This document shows positions 10,395 to 22,800 of a DNA stretch of 64,000 nt, one piece after another (position 1 is the stretch's first letter; each line of letters starts with the position of its first letter). The notes under the pieces are model-generated. The model did no database searches, was not told where the DNA came from, and saw only the letters and a program-made list of their open reading frames with translations. The DNA comes from Pochonia chlamydosporia 170 (taxonomy: Eukaryota; Ascomycota; Sordariomycetes; Hypocreales; Clavicipitaceae), in the NCBI RefSeq assembly GCF_001653235.2, contig NC_035791.1:4588001-4652000 (forward strand), given 5' to 3'. The translations under genes and the position numbers were made by a program.

Positions 10395-13078
10395 TCATGA
10401 AGGATTTCCTTTAACGCGCTTTGGCATTCGAGGAGTAGGCGGCTTCCCTCTGCCTACACCGTTGACTTGCGCGCCACCTGGTGTGCCTGCTCCGGAGCCA
10501 TCGTCTTCCGTCTTGACACCTGACGGTCGTCGGCGCTTGTTGGACGCTGGTGAAGTATTGGCGCTAGGTCCACTTGAACTAGTTCCTTGCTGACTAGGTT
10601 GAAGTTGCATGCCAGGCGCCTGCATTTGTCCAGGAGCTGGGCTGCCGACGTGTGGTGATCCAGGGAGGTTCATATGTGCGGCTGCTGGACTCGCGCCCAT
10701 CGGGAACTGCCCAAAGCTCGGTGTTCGGGGACCGCCTTGGGGCATTGGCTGGCCGTTCACTGACTGAGCCTGTCCGTTGATAAACGTTCCGACGTATTGC
10801 TCCAGAGCAGCGTAAGGCCCAACGCCGGGATTGCCTTGGCAGAATCCGAAGAGTGGGTGCATTTGACCCATGACCTCGACAATCTATATTCAACTGTTAG
10901 ACGCCACGAAACGAGGTGCCTATGCAGAAGTTGCCTTGGGGCCGCAAGACTTACCTCTAAGAATTGATGCACAGCCTCGGTGACTCCTTTGCTGTTAACG
11001 GCCTTATCAGGCAAGTCAACGAGGACTTCCGGTGGTTGCGTCTGCGGTGACTTCAGCTGCTTCGCCTTGCTCTTCTTCGACATCTCAGGAGAAGTTTTGC
11101 CGTCTTGAGAGTTGACTTTGTGCCATTCTTTGATCCACATGTGGGCAGGCTTGGCAGCATCGATGACTTGCTTCCTTGATATGTATTCTTCGTGTCCGGT
11201 GGTCACGAATTCAAACAGTTCGATACGCTGTTCCCCATCAAACTGAACTCGGAGAGTGCCAGTGGCGACGAGCTATGCTTGGTTAGTTATGGTTCCTCGA
11301 TTTCATTTCTTCCCAACAAAACTGTGACGTACATGTGAGCCGGCCTCGAACCAGTAAACAAGACTGGCCCTTTGATTCTCGATGCAGTGACCTTCGCCAG
11401 GCATGGGACGGTCAGTGAGCCCCTTATCCATAATCAGCTGCATACTCCTGACACCGCTACTGAAATGCGTGTGAAAGTAGCGAGCAATGGCCGGGAAAGC
11501 AATCTCATATTGCTTGTCGGTTGACTCATCGCCATCGTTTATGAGGACTGAATGACGTAGAAGGCCGTGGTTAGAAAAGAACCTCGCTACAAAGCCATTC
11601 CAGTACGACAGGTCGTCCTTTGCCTTGGCCCCCTTTCACATGGTTAGCTTCACAATGGTCCAAATTGCTCCTTGTTACTGCGAGATCAACTTACGGGAAA
11701 TCCACTCAAGTGTTCGGAAAACTGCATCAACTTCAAAAGACATTGTCCTTTCAGGCCCTCTCTGCGCTGCGCCTGCTGAAACATGTTGTTCGACATGGCC
11801 AACTGTTGCGCCGCCGCAGCCGCAGCAACATTCATTTGTGGTGCTGAGCCCGGGCCCTGTTGCGGCTGACCAGGCTGCTGAGGTTGACCTTGAGGTTGTT
11901 GTTGCTGCTGCTGAGCATTCTGTGTCTGCTGCGGAGTCGGTTGAGACGGAGTAGGTGGCGCGGGCGTTTGGGCTGGCGTCTGCTGGCCGCTTGGTGCCGG
12001 AGTGCCTGCTTGAGAGCCTTGCTGAGGTGTCTGTTGAGCTTGCGGTCCTGGTTGCGATTGCTGAGCTTGACCTTGTGCCTGCGGTTGGCCTTGACCTGGT
12101 TGACCGCCTTGTTGCGGTTGGCCCATCTGGTTCTGTCCAGCAGCTCCCATTTGAGCCTGTTGCTGCTGCTGCTGTTGTTGTTGCTGTTGTTGTTGCACAT
12201 TAGCCATACCCTGAGCATTCATTCCCATCGGCTGTCCGGGGTTTCCAGCCATTTGCTGGTTCTGAGCAGCTTGTTGCTGTTGCTGTTGTTGTTGTTGTTG
12301 CTGCTGCTGCTGCTGCTGCTGTTGTTGTTGCTGTTGCTGCTGGAGTGCGATATGATGAGCCATGATAGCTTGGGCTTGTGGGTGCTGGCCCTACGAACGG
12401 GAGTCAGTCAAGCTGAAAGGCGAAGACAAGCGTGAGTGTCATGGGTATAGTGACAGTTTTGCTTACAGGTCCAATCCTTCCGGCCTGGCGAAGCTGCTGT
12501 ATCTGTTGCGGATTGAGCTGGCTTAGTTGCATTCCCATAGGCATGCCATTGACGCCGACTTGCATGTTGGCTTGGATAGCCTGCTGGGCCATGAAAGCCT
12601 GTCTCGCCTGCTGCTGTTGGTGTTGGAGGAGTTGCTGCTGGCGCATAGCGGCCATCGCGCTCGGGTTGTTGACTAGAAATACCGAATAGGTTTAGTCAAT
12701 GGTTTCTTCCGCAAGCTCATGGTCATTCCACCAGCAGGTGGAGGGAGAGCACTTACATTGATTTTGCAGCTGCTGCTGGTGCTGCTGCTGGAACATTTGC
12801 TGCTGGGCAGGATTCAAGTGCTGTAAGGCATGAGCATGAGGATTGGCACCTGGTGGCATCGCACCCATCAAGGCAGGATTTACTTGTCCTCCTGGGCCAA
12901 CGGCCATGTGAGCTCCAGCGAACTGCTGCGGCATTCCACCGCCAGGTGCACCTTGTGCAGAGTTAGGAGGCATGCCAGGTCCCATGGGGTGTCCGGCGAC
13001 GCCAGGATGTCCCATCCCAGCGGGATGCCCTGTGAAGTTTGGGCCCATACTAGTTGCCATCATCTCCTTGCTATTCAA
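10395..13078 (-). CDS. ptaB: LIM-binding-domain transcriptional coregulator (PtaB / Adn1 / Mfg1 type)
   Basis: Predicted nuclear coregulator of 776 residues in six exons: 13078-12757, 12672-12467, 12390-11695, 11632-11333, 11272-10955 and 10883-10395, all with GTAAG or GTACG donors and in phase. Residues 1-390 are low-complexity, rich in Gln, Met, Pro and Gly, with a near-pure Gln tract from about 12345 down to 12272. Residues about 395-560 match the LIM-binding domain of Ldb1/Adn1 (WNGFVARFFSNHGLLRHSVL, ARYFHTHFSSGVRSMQL, HCIENQRASLVYWFEAG). The C-terminus carries KRRRPSG and PKRVKG, likely nuclear localisation signals. In Aspergillus PtaB acts with SomA in adhesion and development; Mfg1 acts with Flo8 in yeasts. 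The role here is inferred from that family. The ATG fits the start of the first spliced exon. Confidence 0.88.
12272..12345 (-). repeat. Polyglutamine-coding CAG/CAA tract inside the PtaB-like gene
   Basis: Mixed CAG and CAA triplets coding about 25 consecutive Gln on the minus strand. Shorter Gln runs lie at 12155-12195 and 11895-11915. Mixed codons make slippage less likely than in a pure CAG run. Confidence 0.9.
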
Positions 13079-16040
13079 AGCCGGCTATCCACGGACGTGG
13101 ATATCGACAGGCGACTGCGGTGCACAATCGCATGCACATACGTCAGGAGTCGGGTACGAAGGGATTGGCGTCGAAATGAGCGATCGATAAAGTTTTGTCG
13201 ATGAAGGTGGGCGCCAGTCAGTATATCGCGTCGCGGATTGAAGGCGGGCGACGTTTGTGTTCCAGCGGGCGATGTGGCGGGAGATGGGGCGGGAGGTGGT
13301 GGTTCAAGCAAAAGAAGACTGGAACGAATTAAGAGTAACAAAGGATGAAGAATGCCTCAAGGCCCAACAAGCTCCAGCGACACGAAGTCGAAAAAGCCCA
13401 AACGTACGTCGATGTCAGGCTGGCGCGCTCGGTGATACAAGCAACGCTGACAGGGGACACAACACGGCGTAGAAAAAGAGGCTCGGAGACAAAAGGCTCT
13501 GATGCGAGTGGCCACCACCAAGGGTGAAGGTCCGGTCTGCAGAGCACAGTTGGCGTGTTAATGTGTCCCACGGCGAGGATGATTATTTCTGCGCGCAATA
13601 ATAATCAGGAAGACGGCGATGATGGGTCGAGGTCGGGACGCAACGCTACGGTACGCAAAGCAACGCAACGCACCGTGGACAGGGATCGTCGTGCTGGGTC
13701 AAGTTGCTCTCCCAAAAGAGCTTTCGCTGGGTTGAGAGTGAGCGAGCGAGTGAGCGAGAGATATGAGACTGGACTGGATGGGACGATGGGACCCCCGGGG
13801 AGCGCTGGTGGTAGGTAATATGGGGCGGGCGTTGCTGCTTTCTAAGTTCAATGTTGCTTGTGGTCGGTCGATTTGTTTGCGCGCTGCGCTTCGGCCTCTT
13901 CAGCGTCAGCCAAGCTCCAACAGCTGCAGTGCAGAGCGCGCTTGATGCGAGTCGGTAGATGTCCCGGCCAGCTCGTCTACTCTTTTGGTCTTGACTTTCA
14001 GTAGATGTGCGATGTGTGAGGGTTGGAGAAAAGGTGGTGTTGGAATGGGTGCAAGTCGGAAGGATCAGACAATGTCGGGGGGTCAACCGGTCGCAACACA
14101 GCAAACTCAGACTGGACTGACTGACTGGGTGACTGGTGACTGGTGTCTGGTGGTCCTCGATAAGTTATGGGCCAGGCCAGGCGGAATGGAAAAACGGATA
14201 TGGGTCGAGCAGCCCAAGCCAGCGGGAACTGCAAAAATGGGCGGCGAGACGGACGTTGGATCTTCCCACAAGTCGTCCTTGGGAGCGTGGGAGCGTGGAC
14301 GCGGGAATGAGAATTGCAGGAAAGCAGGGGCTGGTTCCACTTGAAAGTGGAGATATGCAATTATACCCAGACACTCTGCATGAAGAGCTGATAAAATAAC
14401 TTGGACAGTTTAAGTAAAGTTTAAAGAGAAAGCATGTCTAAGTGTTTCAGTCGAGTACAAATGAGTGGCTGGGCGTAATTGTCAAACCGGACTAGCGCAA
14501 GTGGACCTATTGCATTAATAGATATATGCATATATCAGAGTCCGTGGCCTCGATCTGGCGGCCAAGTTGGAAATTCCAAAACTGCCCATCCGAGGGATTA
14601 AAAAAAGAAATTATATCCGCGTCAGTGATGGCGCAAAAAAAAAAAATTGAGCATAGACACAGCAAATCATGTCGTAGGCTCTTGTCTTCGAATTTTTCTA
14701 CAGGGTCCATCAATTACTTTCGACTTCCTTTCATCAAGATGAAAAATGTCACTCTGTAACATTGTATCCACGTACCGGGCATGCAGAGCGCCACTATTCT
14801 TGGTTGCCGCCGCTAAGGCTCATTTCCAAGGATTCGCGTCACGTGCAAAAGTACAGTGCGCAACCGTGTGGAAAATTTTGCTAGCACTGTTATCTAATAA
14901 CTTCCGCGATGCGGTGCAAAAAAAATAAAATTTCCTCTCCATGCACTTTCCTGCAGTTCAAACAACAACAGCTTCTGCACTCTTGCATTCGCACCGAACC
15001 GGAGTACTTTATCGGCCTTGGATATTGGCGTACTGTTCAATTCCATTATTACGGCTTTGTTTCGAGCTGTTGATGGGCTGGGCTCGGTGTGTTCTGCAAT
15101 AAGTCATCAGTCGCTGTTTCAGCGTTGTGAACAGAGCGAAATGGTCAAGCAGTTCATCATACTAACTGGACACGCTCCCAGTCATGTCTACTAGGTAAGC
15201 ATACTTTGCTGCATTCGTCATGCCACTCCCCTCCACATCTTCGGATGATGACACTGTTTTAAACGTCTTCTTTTCCCAACCGATTCGACCATGAAGAAGT
15301 TCAGTCTGTTCGGGCCTAAGGCCTGTTACTTGCCAGTATTACCTGTCTGACTTCACTACTACACACTGTTTCCTGTTCATACACTCCTGGCGGACGCAGA
15401 AGCTAACAAGTGTGTTGTCAGATGCCTCCTTTTTCTGTGTTCGGTTCAACTTCAGTCAGAACAGTGCTGTCGCCAAGCGTGGTGTGCATGTCGTAAATTG
15501 TGAGTACCAAAACATCTTTGCATTGATCCCCCTGCCGCTATTTCTATGATGAAATTTTCCACTTCATTCGCAGTTTCCACTCGAGTCCCATTGAGCCTAT
15601 TTTGGGACAGATGAGGGTTAATGAACTTCCTTGGATGTCTGATCTTTATCAATCCACAACTTTTTTATCATCGTTGCCAATATGTATGACCAATTGGCTA
15701 ACCAAATAAAGACATAGGCTACCAACTTCCCAATACCTCCCAGTGATGGCATTCTTTGTCTCAGATTTTGTAGCAATACATCAAATACAACTTCAACTTC
15801 CATTTTGCAATTCTCCAAGTCTTTTCTTGAATTGTGATTCGTGTGATTTCGAGTAATGCTTTCCTTGATGTATCATTGATATATCATAGTCAGGCTGCTG
15901 TCTGTCTACCTAAGTCAAGTACCCAACGCCAGTTCACCCCATCCCCAGCATCTCGTGCGACACTTCAACAGAACTCCAGTAATTCCCAGTCCACAAATGC
16001 CATACGGCAGCATGGTGCAGTACGTAGCCTCTATCTCCGT
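13079..16040. other. 3 kb gene-free region between the PtaB-like and HbrB-like genes
   Basis: No coding frame with recognisable features on either strand. The first 1.2 kb upstream of the PtaB-like ATG is GC-rich with simple repeats (GAGCGAGTGAGCGAG near 13740-13760; GACTGGACTGACTGACTGG near 14110-14128) and probably holds a long promoter and leader. 14400-15830 is AT-rich, with a poly(A) run at 14635-14646. No RNA gene was recognised. Confidence 0.5.
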
Positions 16041-18614
16041 TCAAGCAACTCGCAGCTCTTCCCTTGCATCGTCCCGTCGTACTCTACCGCCCACAATGCC
16101 TCTTCGGTTTCTTCCTGTCCTCCCTCTCCCCAGCCAATTTAGCTTGAGCATCTTGCACAACTCCTCAATCTTCTTACTACCCTCATCATCAACATCGCCC
16201 ACACCTCCAATACTAGATAGCACACTCATGCACTGCAGCATTCGACCCACCATATCCGTAAGTTGCTTTGAGTCTTCCACATTCTGCTCACGCACACTGC
16301 TGAGAGCATGTATACCGGACGGAGTGTACGGGCGAACGCCACCGCCTGCGCTGTCGCTGCCATGGCTGCCAAAACTGACGTTGCTGACTGCACGACTGCG
16401 GCCTCGTTCCGAGCCTTCGCCGAGCAGGGTGGTACTTGTAGAATTGTAGCTACCCACTGAAGGGTCAACAGACATAGCCGTTCCCGGACGAGCCATGGAT
16501 GACTGTGATTCAGAGGGCGAGGTTGACAGCATCCGTTCAAGGGGTGGAGAAGTCAGGGCCATGTTCGTAAAGGAGGAAGGCAAGAATTCGAGAGATAGAC
16601 GTGAAAATATCGTCTTTAGTGTATCATATCGAGGGAGTACGACGATATCGCGGTAAGCCGTAAGAACAAGCCTCCTCACATCCAAGACGCTTGCAGCGGG
16701 TGCAACCCTTGCGGGTCTATTTGAAGACGACGGGGATGCAACAACGCCGCCCCAAAAGTCTCGAGCCTGTTCAGGAGTCATGATGACTCCACAGCCGGAG
16801 ACTTCCAAGTCGAGCGGCAGGAATACTGACTGTATATATGGCAGAATAGACGTAAAAGTAAACATCCAAAGCTCCACCACGGTTGGGATGAATCGGTCTT
16901 CGGATGCCATGCGTAGTGTTCGATCGAGCATCGAGAAGCCGGTTTTCAGCAAGTCTCGCAAGTCGTCCAACATTGCATTCGGCGATCTTTTGTGAATACA
17001 CCACTGGATATGTGTCTGGACTACCCGATTGAAATCTTCGACCGGAAGGCGGAGGTCTTCGCCCTCAAAAACCACGAGGAGTTTCGATTTCAGGTATGGC
17101 CAAGCTTCATCCAAAGCCAAATTGCTTTGTGCGACGGTTTTCCCAGGTTCAGCCACATCATACAATGTCGATTGTTGCGACAAAGGAGGTAACCCCGGAG
17201 CTGTCGGCCAATCACCAGCTACATTGAATGTCGATTCATTGTCCAATCGACTGTCAGATCTTTCGCCGATCTTCTTATCCTTCTTGCCTTTGGAAAAGGT
17301 CGAGGTTCCCGGTCCAGGACTTGGGGGAACATTAAAATTGTACAGGCTGCTGGGCGCGTTCGGATCTGTTGGCTTGGAATTACTCGCCGCTGAAGAAAGG
17401 GGCAAGTGATATTCGTCTTTAAGCTTCTGCTTTTGTCGAGATAGAAAATGATGCTTCTTCTCCTTCTCCTTGACCTTTTCTTCCGAGAATATCTCAATAG
17501 GCCTGATAGTAGCAGAGGAAGAGTTGTTTAGGCTGTAGATGGATTGGGCTGGGGGATCCACGAGACTACTGGTGCTGAAGTTGCCTCGTTGTAATGCAGA
17601 TAACGCACTTCCTATCTTGCCAGGGCTTTGGAGATTTTTGTCTTTGGGCTCCCCTTTGCTGCTGCTGCTCTTTCCTGCTCGTGAAAATAACTTGTGCTTC
17701 GACTTTTCCGTCTTTGATTTTTCAGGAACGTTAGCAGGCAACGGAGGAACAGGTGGGAAAGGCTGAGGAGATATCGACTTTTCCCGGGGAGAGTTGTGGC
17801 CTGATCGTGGAAACACGACGTTGGCGGCTGCGGTAGCAGCTGAGGAGTGAGTTCCCGCAACTTTGTCATAGTAATTGCCGATATGGCCTCCAAAGGCAGA
17901 ATCTCGAGGCGCACTCGCCTCGGTGAGACTCAGTGTAGGCGGGCTCAGCGGAACCTTGGGTCCGCTGCCGCGTCGCACACCATCCGCTCCCTCGCCGGGA
18001 AATGGTACCGTCTGTGATCGTTGGCGAATATGAGAAGTATTCTGGTGGGACATGACGGCTGCCTGGGCAGCAATTTGACTTGCTGATAAGGATCCATTCG
18101 ACGCCGCCGCAGCAGCAGCAGCCGCCGCCGCTTGTCCGGCAGCGGTACTCATGCTCATGTGTGAGAGGTTAGATGTGGCCGTCGAGGGCATGGAGGAATC
18201 AAAGTAGCCTTGTGTGGCAGAGTGCTTCCTCGAGTGGTTCTTCAGCACAGGTGAGGACAGCCCTGGGGCTGCCAGGCGGCTGGAGCCTCCCCCCGGTCGT
18301 GAATAGTTTTGATGTACGTTGGAGCTGCTGGAGTTGGAATGCGCTGTAGAGAACTGGTTGTATATGGGTGTCGCTGGCGACTCTGGTCTCTGTCGCGATT
18401 TCGCTACGGATAGGGAAGGGGCTTCGAAGCTATCGTCACTTCCAGAAGAGTCGATTCGAAGAGGCGGCGGTCTGTTCGGCGGCGCTGCATGTGGTTGCTG
18501 TCGTACGGAGTCGACGGAAGGGCTCGTAGCTCCCGGCAGAGGTGAGAAGCTGCCGGGAGCCCGGATCTGATTTCGCCCTGATGTAGGCTGTGGTGGTGCT
18601 TGTCCTGGCTGCAT
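16041..18614 (-). CDS. hbrB: HbrB/Bit61-like TORC2 subunit
   Basis: Intron-less frame of 857 residues. Residues 1-480 are low-complexity and Ser/Pro/Ala-rich, with an Ala run near 165-175 and a basic stretch (KSKTEKSKHKLFSRAGKSSSSK). The conserved part begins near residue 498 with DEAWPYLKSKLLVVFEG and continues through the HbrB core (VVQTHIQWCIHKR, LLKTGFSMLDRTLR, RFIPTVVELWMFTFTSILPYIQ) to about residue 690, followed by VRRLVLTAYRDIVVLPRYD. A tail to about 825 (DMVGRMLQCMSVLSSIGGV) looks family-specific. HbrB, Bit61 and mammalian PROTOR are accessory subunits of TOR complex 2, acting at the plasma membrane on actin, cell wall and AGC-kinase signalling; HbrB was named for hyperbranching in Aspergillus. 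The Ser-rich N-terminus is a likely phosphorylation region (inference). Confidence 0.88.
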   Translation of the reverse strand: MQPGQAPPQPTSGRNQIRAPGSFSPLPGATSPSVDSVRQQPHAAPPNRPPPLRIDSSGSDDSFEAPSLSVAKSRQRPESPATPIYNQFSTAHSNSSSSNVHQNYSRPGGGSSRLAAPGLSSPVLKNHSRKHSATQGYFDSSMPSTATSNLSHMSMSTAAGQAAAAAAAAAASNGSLSASQIAAQAAVMSHQNTSHIRQRSQTVPFPGEGADGVRRGSGPKVPLSPPTLSLTEASAPRDSAFGGHIGNYYDKVAGTHSSAATAAANVVFPRSGHNSPREKSISPQPFPPVPPLPANVPEKSKTEKSKHKLFSRAGKSSSSKGEPKDKNLQSPGKIGSALSALQRGNFSTSSLVDPPAQSIYSLNNSSSATIRPIEIFSEEKVKEKEKKHHFLSRQKQKLKDEYHLPLSSAASNSKPTDPNAPSSLYNFNVPPSPGPGTSTFSKGKKDKKIGERSDSRLDNESTFNVAGDWPTAPGLPPLSQQSTLYDVAEPGKTVAQSNLALDEAWPYLKSKLLVVFEGEDLRLPVEDFNRVVQTHIQWCIHKRSPNAMLDDLRDLLKTGFSMLDRTLRMASEDRFIPTVVELWMFTFTSILPYIQSVFLPLDLEVSGCGVIMTPEQARDFWGGVVASPSSSNRPARVAPAASVLDVRRLVLTAYRDIVVLPRYDTLKTIFSRLSLEFLPSSFTNMALTSPPLERMLSTSPSESQSSMARPGTAMSVDPSVGSYNSTSTTLLGEGSERGRSRAVSNVSFGSHGSDSAGGGVRPYTPSGIHALSSVREQNVEDSKQLTDMVGRMLQCMSVLSSIGGVGDVDDEGSKKIEELCKMLKLNWLGRGRTGRNRRGIVGGRVRRDDAREELRVA

Positions 18615-19301
18615 TGTCGCGGAAGCATTAGGTGTGGGTCTGTTACATCTTGACTCAGAGCAAATGTCGATGGCAGAAGCAATAATACGTCAGCATCTGG
18701 CTGGCCCGCAACAAGATGGTGGAAGTGATGTCGCAAGACACCAAAGAGGCAGCTCGATTGGCTGGCGCAGACGAACGAATGAAGGGGGGATGGATGGCGA
18801 TTGCTGGGGAATGGATGATCAGACGTCGTTGTCGGGGTCGAGTAAGCAACCGTCAAGCTTGCTGTGTGATGTATGTGTTGTATGTGTCGCAAGTGCTGGA
18901 TTGGGGGATGTAGGTGTTGGTGTCAGTCTGCAATCAAGAGACACAAAAGAGGATGACGATGGTTGACAAGAGACGGATGGGTTTGAGGCTAAGATTAAGC
19001 TGGCAAGTTGTTTGGTAAAGTTTGGACTGACGTTGAAGGGACTTGACCTTGGCAACAGCCAGCATGGCACCAGACTGGACCCCAGCTTTTGGGCTCAAAG
19101 CGCTGGTGCAAAAGTGGCGGGCAGATCTCAGCTGGACCAGCTTGACATGGACATGGACGATGCAACCCCGCGCCGCACACTATTTTTTGTCCCCTCTTTG
19201 CCCTTTGAAGTCTGGTGCAACCTCTGGCTTCCTGGCACACCACACATCAACTGCAACCAGAACAAACCACACTTTATTCTCTTATCCCTTCTCTAGCAGC
19301 A
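18615..19301. other. Divergent promoter region, HbrB-like and Gon7
   Basis: 687 bp between two divergent start codons. Nothing coding seen. The Gon7 side contains a tandem GACATGGACATGGACGATG near 19143-19161. Confidence 0.5.
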
Positions 19302-19613
19302 ATGACATCCGAAAACAAAGGCACCAATCTCATGGCGACGTACACGTCTCCCGATAACGAGCACTTCACGATTACCAAGAACATCCCTGCCCCGCCGTCA
19401 AGTTCTGTCCGAGACAAGACCCAATACCTCGAGGCTTTGCGCAAAACCGTCGCCGAAACCCAAGACCAAGTCAATAAGGAATTGACAGCACGGATGGAAG
19501 AAGACAAGGCTCGTGAAACTCCAGCTGGGGGCAGTGCTGCTGCCAAGCTGGGCGCTGATGAGGACAAGGAGGAAGAAAACTATGGCGAGGAGGTTCAAGA
19601 AGAAGAGGATTGA
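19302..19613 (+). CDS. gon7: EKC/KEOPS complex subunit Gon7
   Basis: Predicted 103-residue single-exon protein of the Gon7 family. KEOPS makes the threonylcarbamoyl group (t6A) at position 37 of ANN-decoding tRNAs and is also linked to telomere and transcription phenotypes in yeast. Family features visible: an N-terminal strand-forming part (ATYTSPDNEHFTITKNIP), a central amphipathic helix (YLEALRKTVAETQDQVNKELTARMEEDK) and a disordered acidic tail (DEDKEEENYGEEVQEEED). Length fits the family, about 100-125 residues. The ATG at 19302 was chosen over upstream in-frame codons because those would add a sequence unlike the family. It is divergent from the HbrB-like gene and convergent with Vps39, with only 189 bp between the stop codons. 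Confidence 0.8.
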   Translation: MTSENKGTNLMATYTSPDNEHFTITKNIPAPPSSSVRDKTQYLEALRKTVAETQDQVNKELTARMEEDKARETPAGGSAAAKLGADEDKEEENYGEEVQEEED

Positions 19614-19802
19614 GCTTCCTTGAAACAAATGCTATCTACGGTCACCGTTCTACCTTGAGAAACAACTAAGCAAACTACGCAACCGCGAAAAAAAGGGTAT
19701 CCCTATAAAACCGACGGACAACATGACCTTGCAATGCAAATGCTCGTACAATACCACCTCTCCGCACCATAGACCGACGCTGGCTTGAGATGCAACCGGG
19801 AA

Positions 19803-22800
19803 TTAGGCAAACGGCATATCCCTGCCACGGTTTGTGGGCCGAGAATTATCAGCCTTTTGCCCCAGTGCTCTGTTTAAACAGCCATAATGCACCACGGTAT
19901 TATCTGGCAAGACAGCTACGACACTGCCACCTATTCGCATACCTCCGCCCAGTTTCTTGTGGCAAACGAAACAGTGTCGCTCGTCAGTGATGGTGACATG
20001 CCTGTTACGTCCACCCTGGCCATTGATTTCACTGTCCCCAATATTCAGGCGAGCTGCAATGGCAATCTGTTCCGCCTTTCGCAGACCAGCAACTATTCGA
20101 CTCTCGTTGACCAAGCTGTTGGCAGACCGCATCCGTCCGCGGAAGTAGGCCTCTAGGGAGTTGACAGGAAGATCATCTGGAATCAAGCTCAAGGTCGAGG
20201 TGGCTGGTAATCGAGAACCATGCTTTGATAGAAGATCTAAGGCCGGTTTTAGCTGCACCTCGTGTAGCGGCGGTGGTTTGAGGTACAGCGATAATAGAAT
20301 ATGATAAATCGATTGCGTGCCGTCATCCGTGTCAATCGATGCGTTTTCCATAGAGTTCATCGATGGTCCTACAGCCATGTCTTGCGATTTGTGCACGCGA
20401 TTGCAGTATCTGTCCAAGTTAGAACATCAAAGAATCTACAACAGTTCAAGAGATATACATACTCCTCTGCCTTCGCATAGTCCCTCATCTGAAATACATA
20501 GATCTCTAATGCCTTCCTGTGCTGTCCCATGTTGCTCAGAATGACAGCCTGAGCCTCGTAGAAACTCGGGTCTATCGATTGTTAGTAGGAGCCCTGGCTC
20601 TATACGGTAACGAATCGTATGTGGGTGGTCACATACCGTCCTTGGGAATCATTCCCAGTGCCTTTGTCAAGCTATATACCTGCCGAGAGTCGCGGAGGAA
20701 CGTTACAAAATTGCTCATAATCTCGTCCCAAGCCCAATTCTTGTTCATGTGTCTTAGAGTGTCCACATAAAGCTCAACTAAACGGTTGTGGAAGTCGTGA
20801 GTCATGTCATCCAGCTCATTGATGATATGCTCCAGGTACTGCCTCTCAAGTTGAGGGTCAACGCTATGCAGAAACGAGACGACTCTGTCACGAGGCAGCG
20901 TTTCTGCATTTTCCGTGTCTCCCGTGAATATCTCCATAGCATACGTTGGGTTGCTCTTAAGCGCCCAGCCCGCATGCTCAATGATCAAATCTATCTCACT
21001 GGGTGGTAGGTTTTTCAAGTACTCAATCGTGCGATCGGGCCCATGCAGGCTAGGAGCTGCTTCATCAGGCTTGACCGGTGATCCGAATCTATGAAGAAGG
21101 CTCAAGGCCTTTACGTGCAACCGTTTGCCGTAGAAGAAGTCAATCAGCTCGGTATATCTATTATGCTCCAGTAGCGCCTCATTCACGACATCGGGGTCGC
21201 AGAAATTTGGTATGCGGAACAGAGAGCCTGCCAATGAAGGTTGTGAGAACATGTAAGCCCTGAACAACGTCGTGTCAACTAAGCGAAACGTATTCCGGAG
21301 CTGTTCTTCCAGCTTTTGCTCCGACTCTGTCTGGGTTGTTCTCAGGAATCTCTCTGCCGCTTCTTCAATTGGTCGTTGTTTATCTTCCTGGTCCTTCAGC
21401 TTGCCTGTGACCGGGTCGATATACCGCTGAAGCCGGGCTCTGGTGCCAGCCAGATAGCTGTTGAGCTCCAAGACAGCATTCTTGAGGTCCTTACTATCAA
21501 GTGGCTTGTCCTCTGCGCTTTCTGCATCCTTGGCAGTCTGTGTGTCCTCCACATCAACTCCATCCTTCTTGGACAAGACAGAAGCAGTATCCGAGGCAGT
21601 TTTCTTATGACCACCTAGGAACAGCTTCGCGAAGCCGCCAACATTTGCAGTTGAGACCGTTGTAGTGGCAGCATCTCGGCTACTCGGCCTTTCACCATTT
21701 GTAGTCATGGCACCGTGTCCGCTAGTTGCATCCTCATGTCGAGTTTCCGCCCATTGCGACAAGCTCCCGGATATCTTGGGAGGGTATAGTCGCAGGACTC
21801 TCTCTGGAGGGGCGTGAACATCGTCCTCATTCATCAAATCCATTGCTTGGCGGAACTTTTTCTTCTTAAACAGCATTTCAGCTTTGAGCATCTTGACCTC
21901 CCGAAGAGTTTCCACCTTGTTCTTCAGCAGTGCATCTTCCAACATATTCAGGATGCTGATCGCTTCATCAAAGTTGGCATTTTGGATAAGCTCCTCGACT
22001 TGCGAATCGTAATCTGTGGCTCCCATCTTCCATACACATCGATCACTTGATATGTGGAACCCTTTGCCTGCATGCGCTAAACTGACTGTTGGCGGAGGGA
22101 AATGGAGTTGTGCCGCGCCAGGAAGAGATATAGTTTGCATCAAAGACAACGTATCTGGGTTGCGAACTTCCAAGGAGCCCTTGGCAGGAGGCTGCAAAGC
22201 CAAGATGTACGGATAAGAATATCCAATCGACTCAGGTGCCAGTGGCCAAGGTATTTGTCGCTTTTCAAGTGGCTTGCCACTATCATCGATGAACATGGTA
22301 TTGATATCCTTGGCAAGTAGCATCTGCCCATCTGCAAGCTTCGCGGCCAGCGGTTTCGGTGTGTATCCTCCCAAGCCCACGTAGCCCATTCCAGCCGTGC
22401 TGACAGCACCGAATCGACTGCCTTGGCCATTGGCACCAACTGCGCCAGGGCTAACAACTTCAACCACCTCCCGAGTAAGAACATCGACAACGACATAGCC
22501 ACTATTCATTCCACATACTACCTTAGTCGCATTCGCCCAGGTAATGGAACGGATTGATTCTGCAAGAACAACTTCTGCAACCTCTTCGCTAAGCTCGCTC
22601 TCATGCCAATTCCACAATAGAAGCCTTCGTTTCACTGCCACTGCCAACCGGCTAATAATCTCGGGTATTCCGGTGTCCTGGTCTTTGACAATATTGGATG
22701 TCACGGCAAAACAAGATGCATTCTTCGTTCGGCTTAGAGTTTCTATATGATCGTAGTTCTGCAAATCGTACAATGATATGTAGTAATTCGACAGAGAGAC

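Noticed and set aside
11860..12435. Plus-strand Leu-rich open frame of 191 codons
   Set aside because: It is the antisense of the Gln tract (CAG/CAA read backwards gives CTG/TTG Leu) in the PtaB-like gene.
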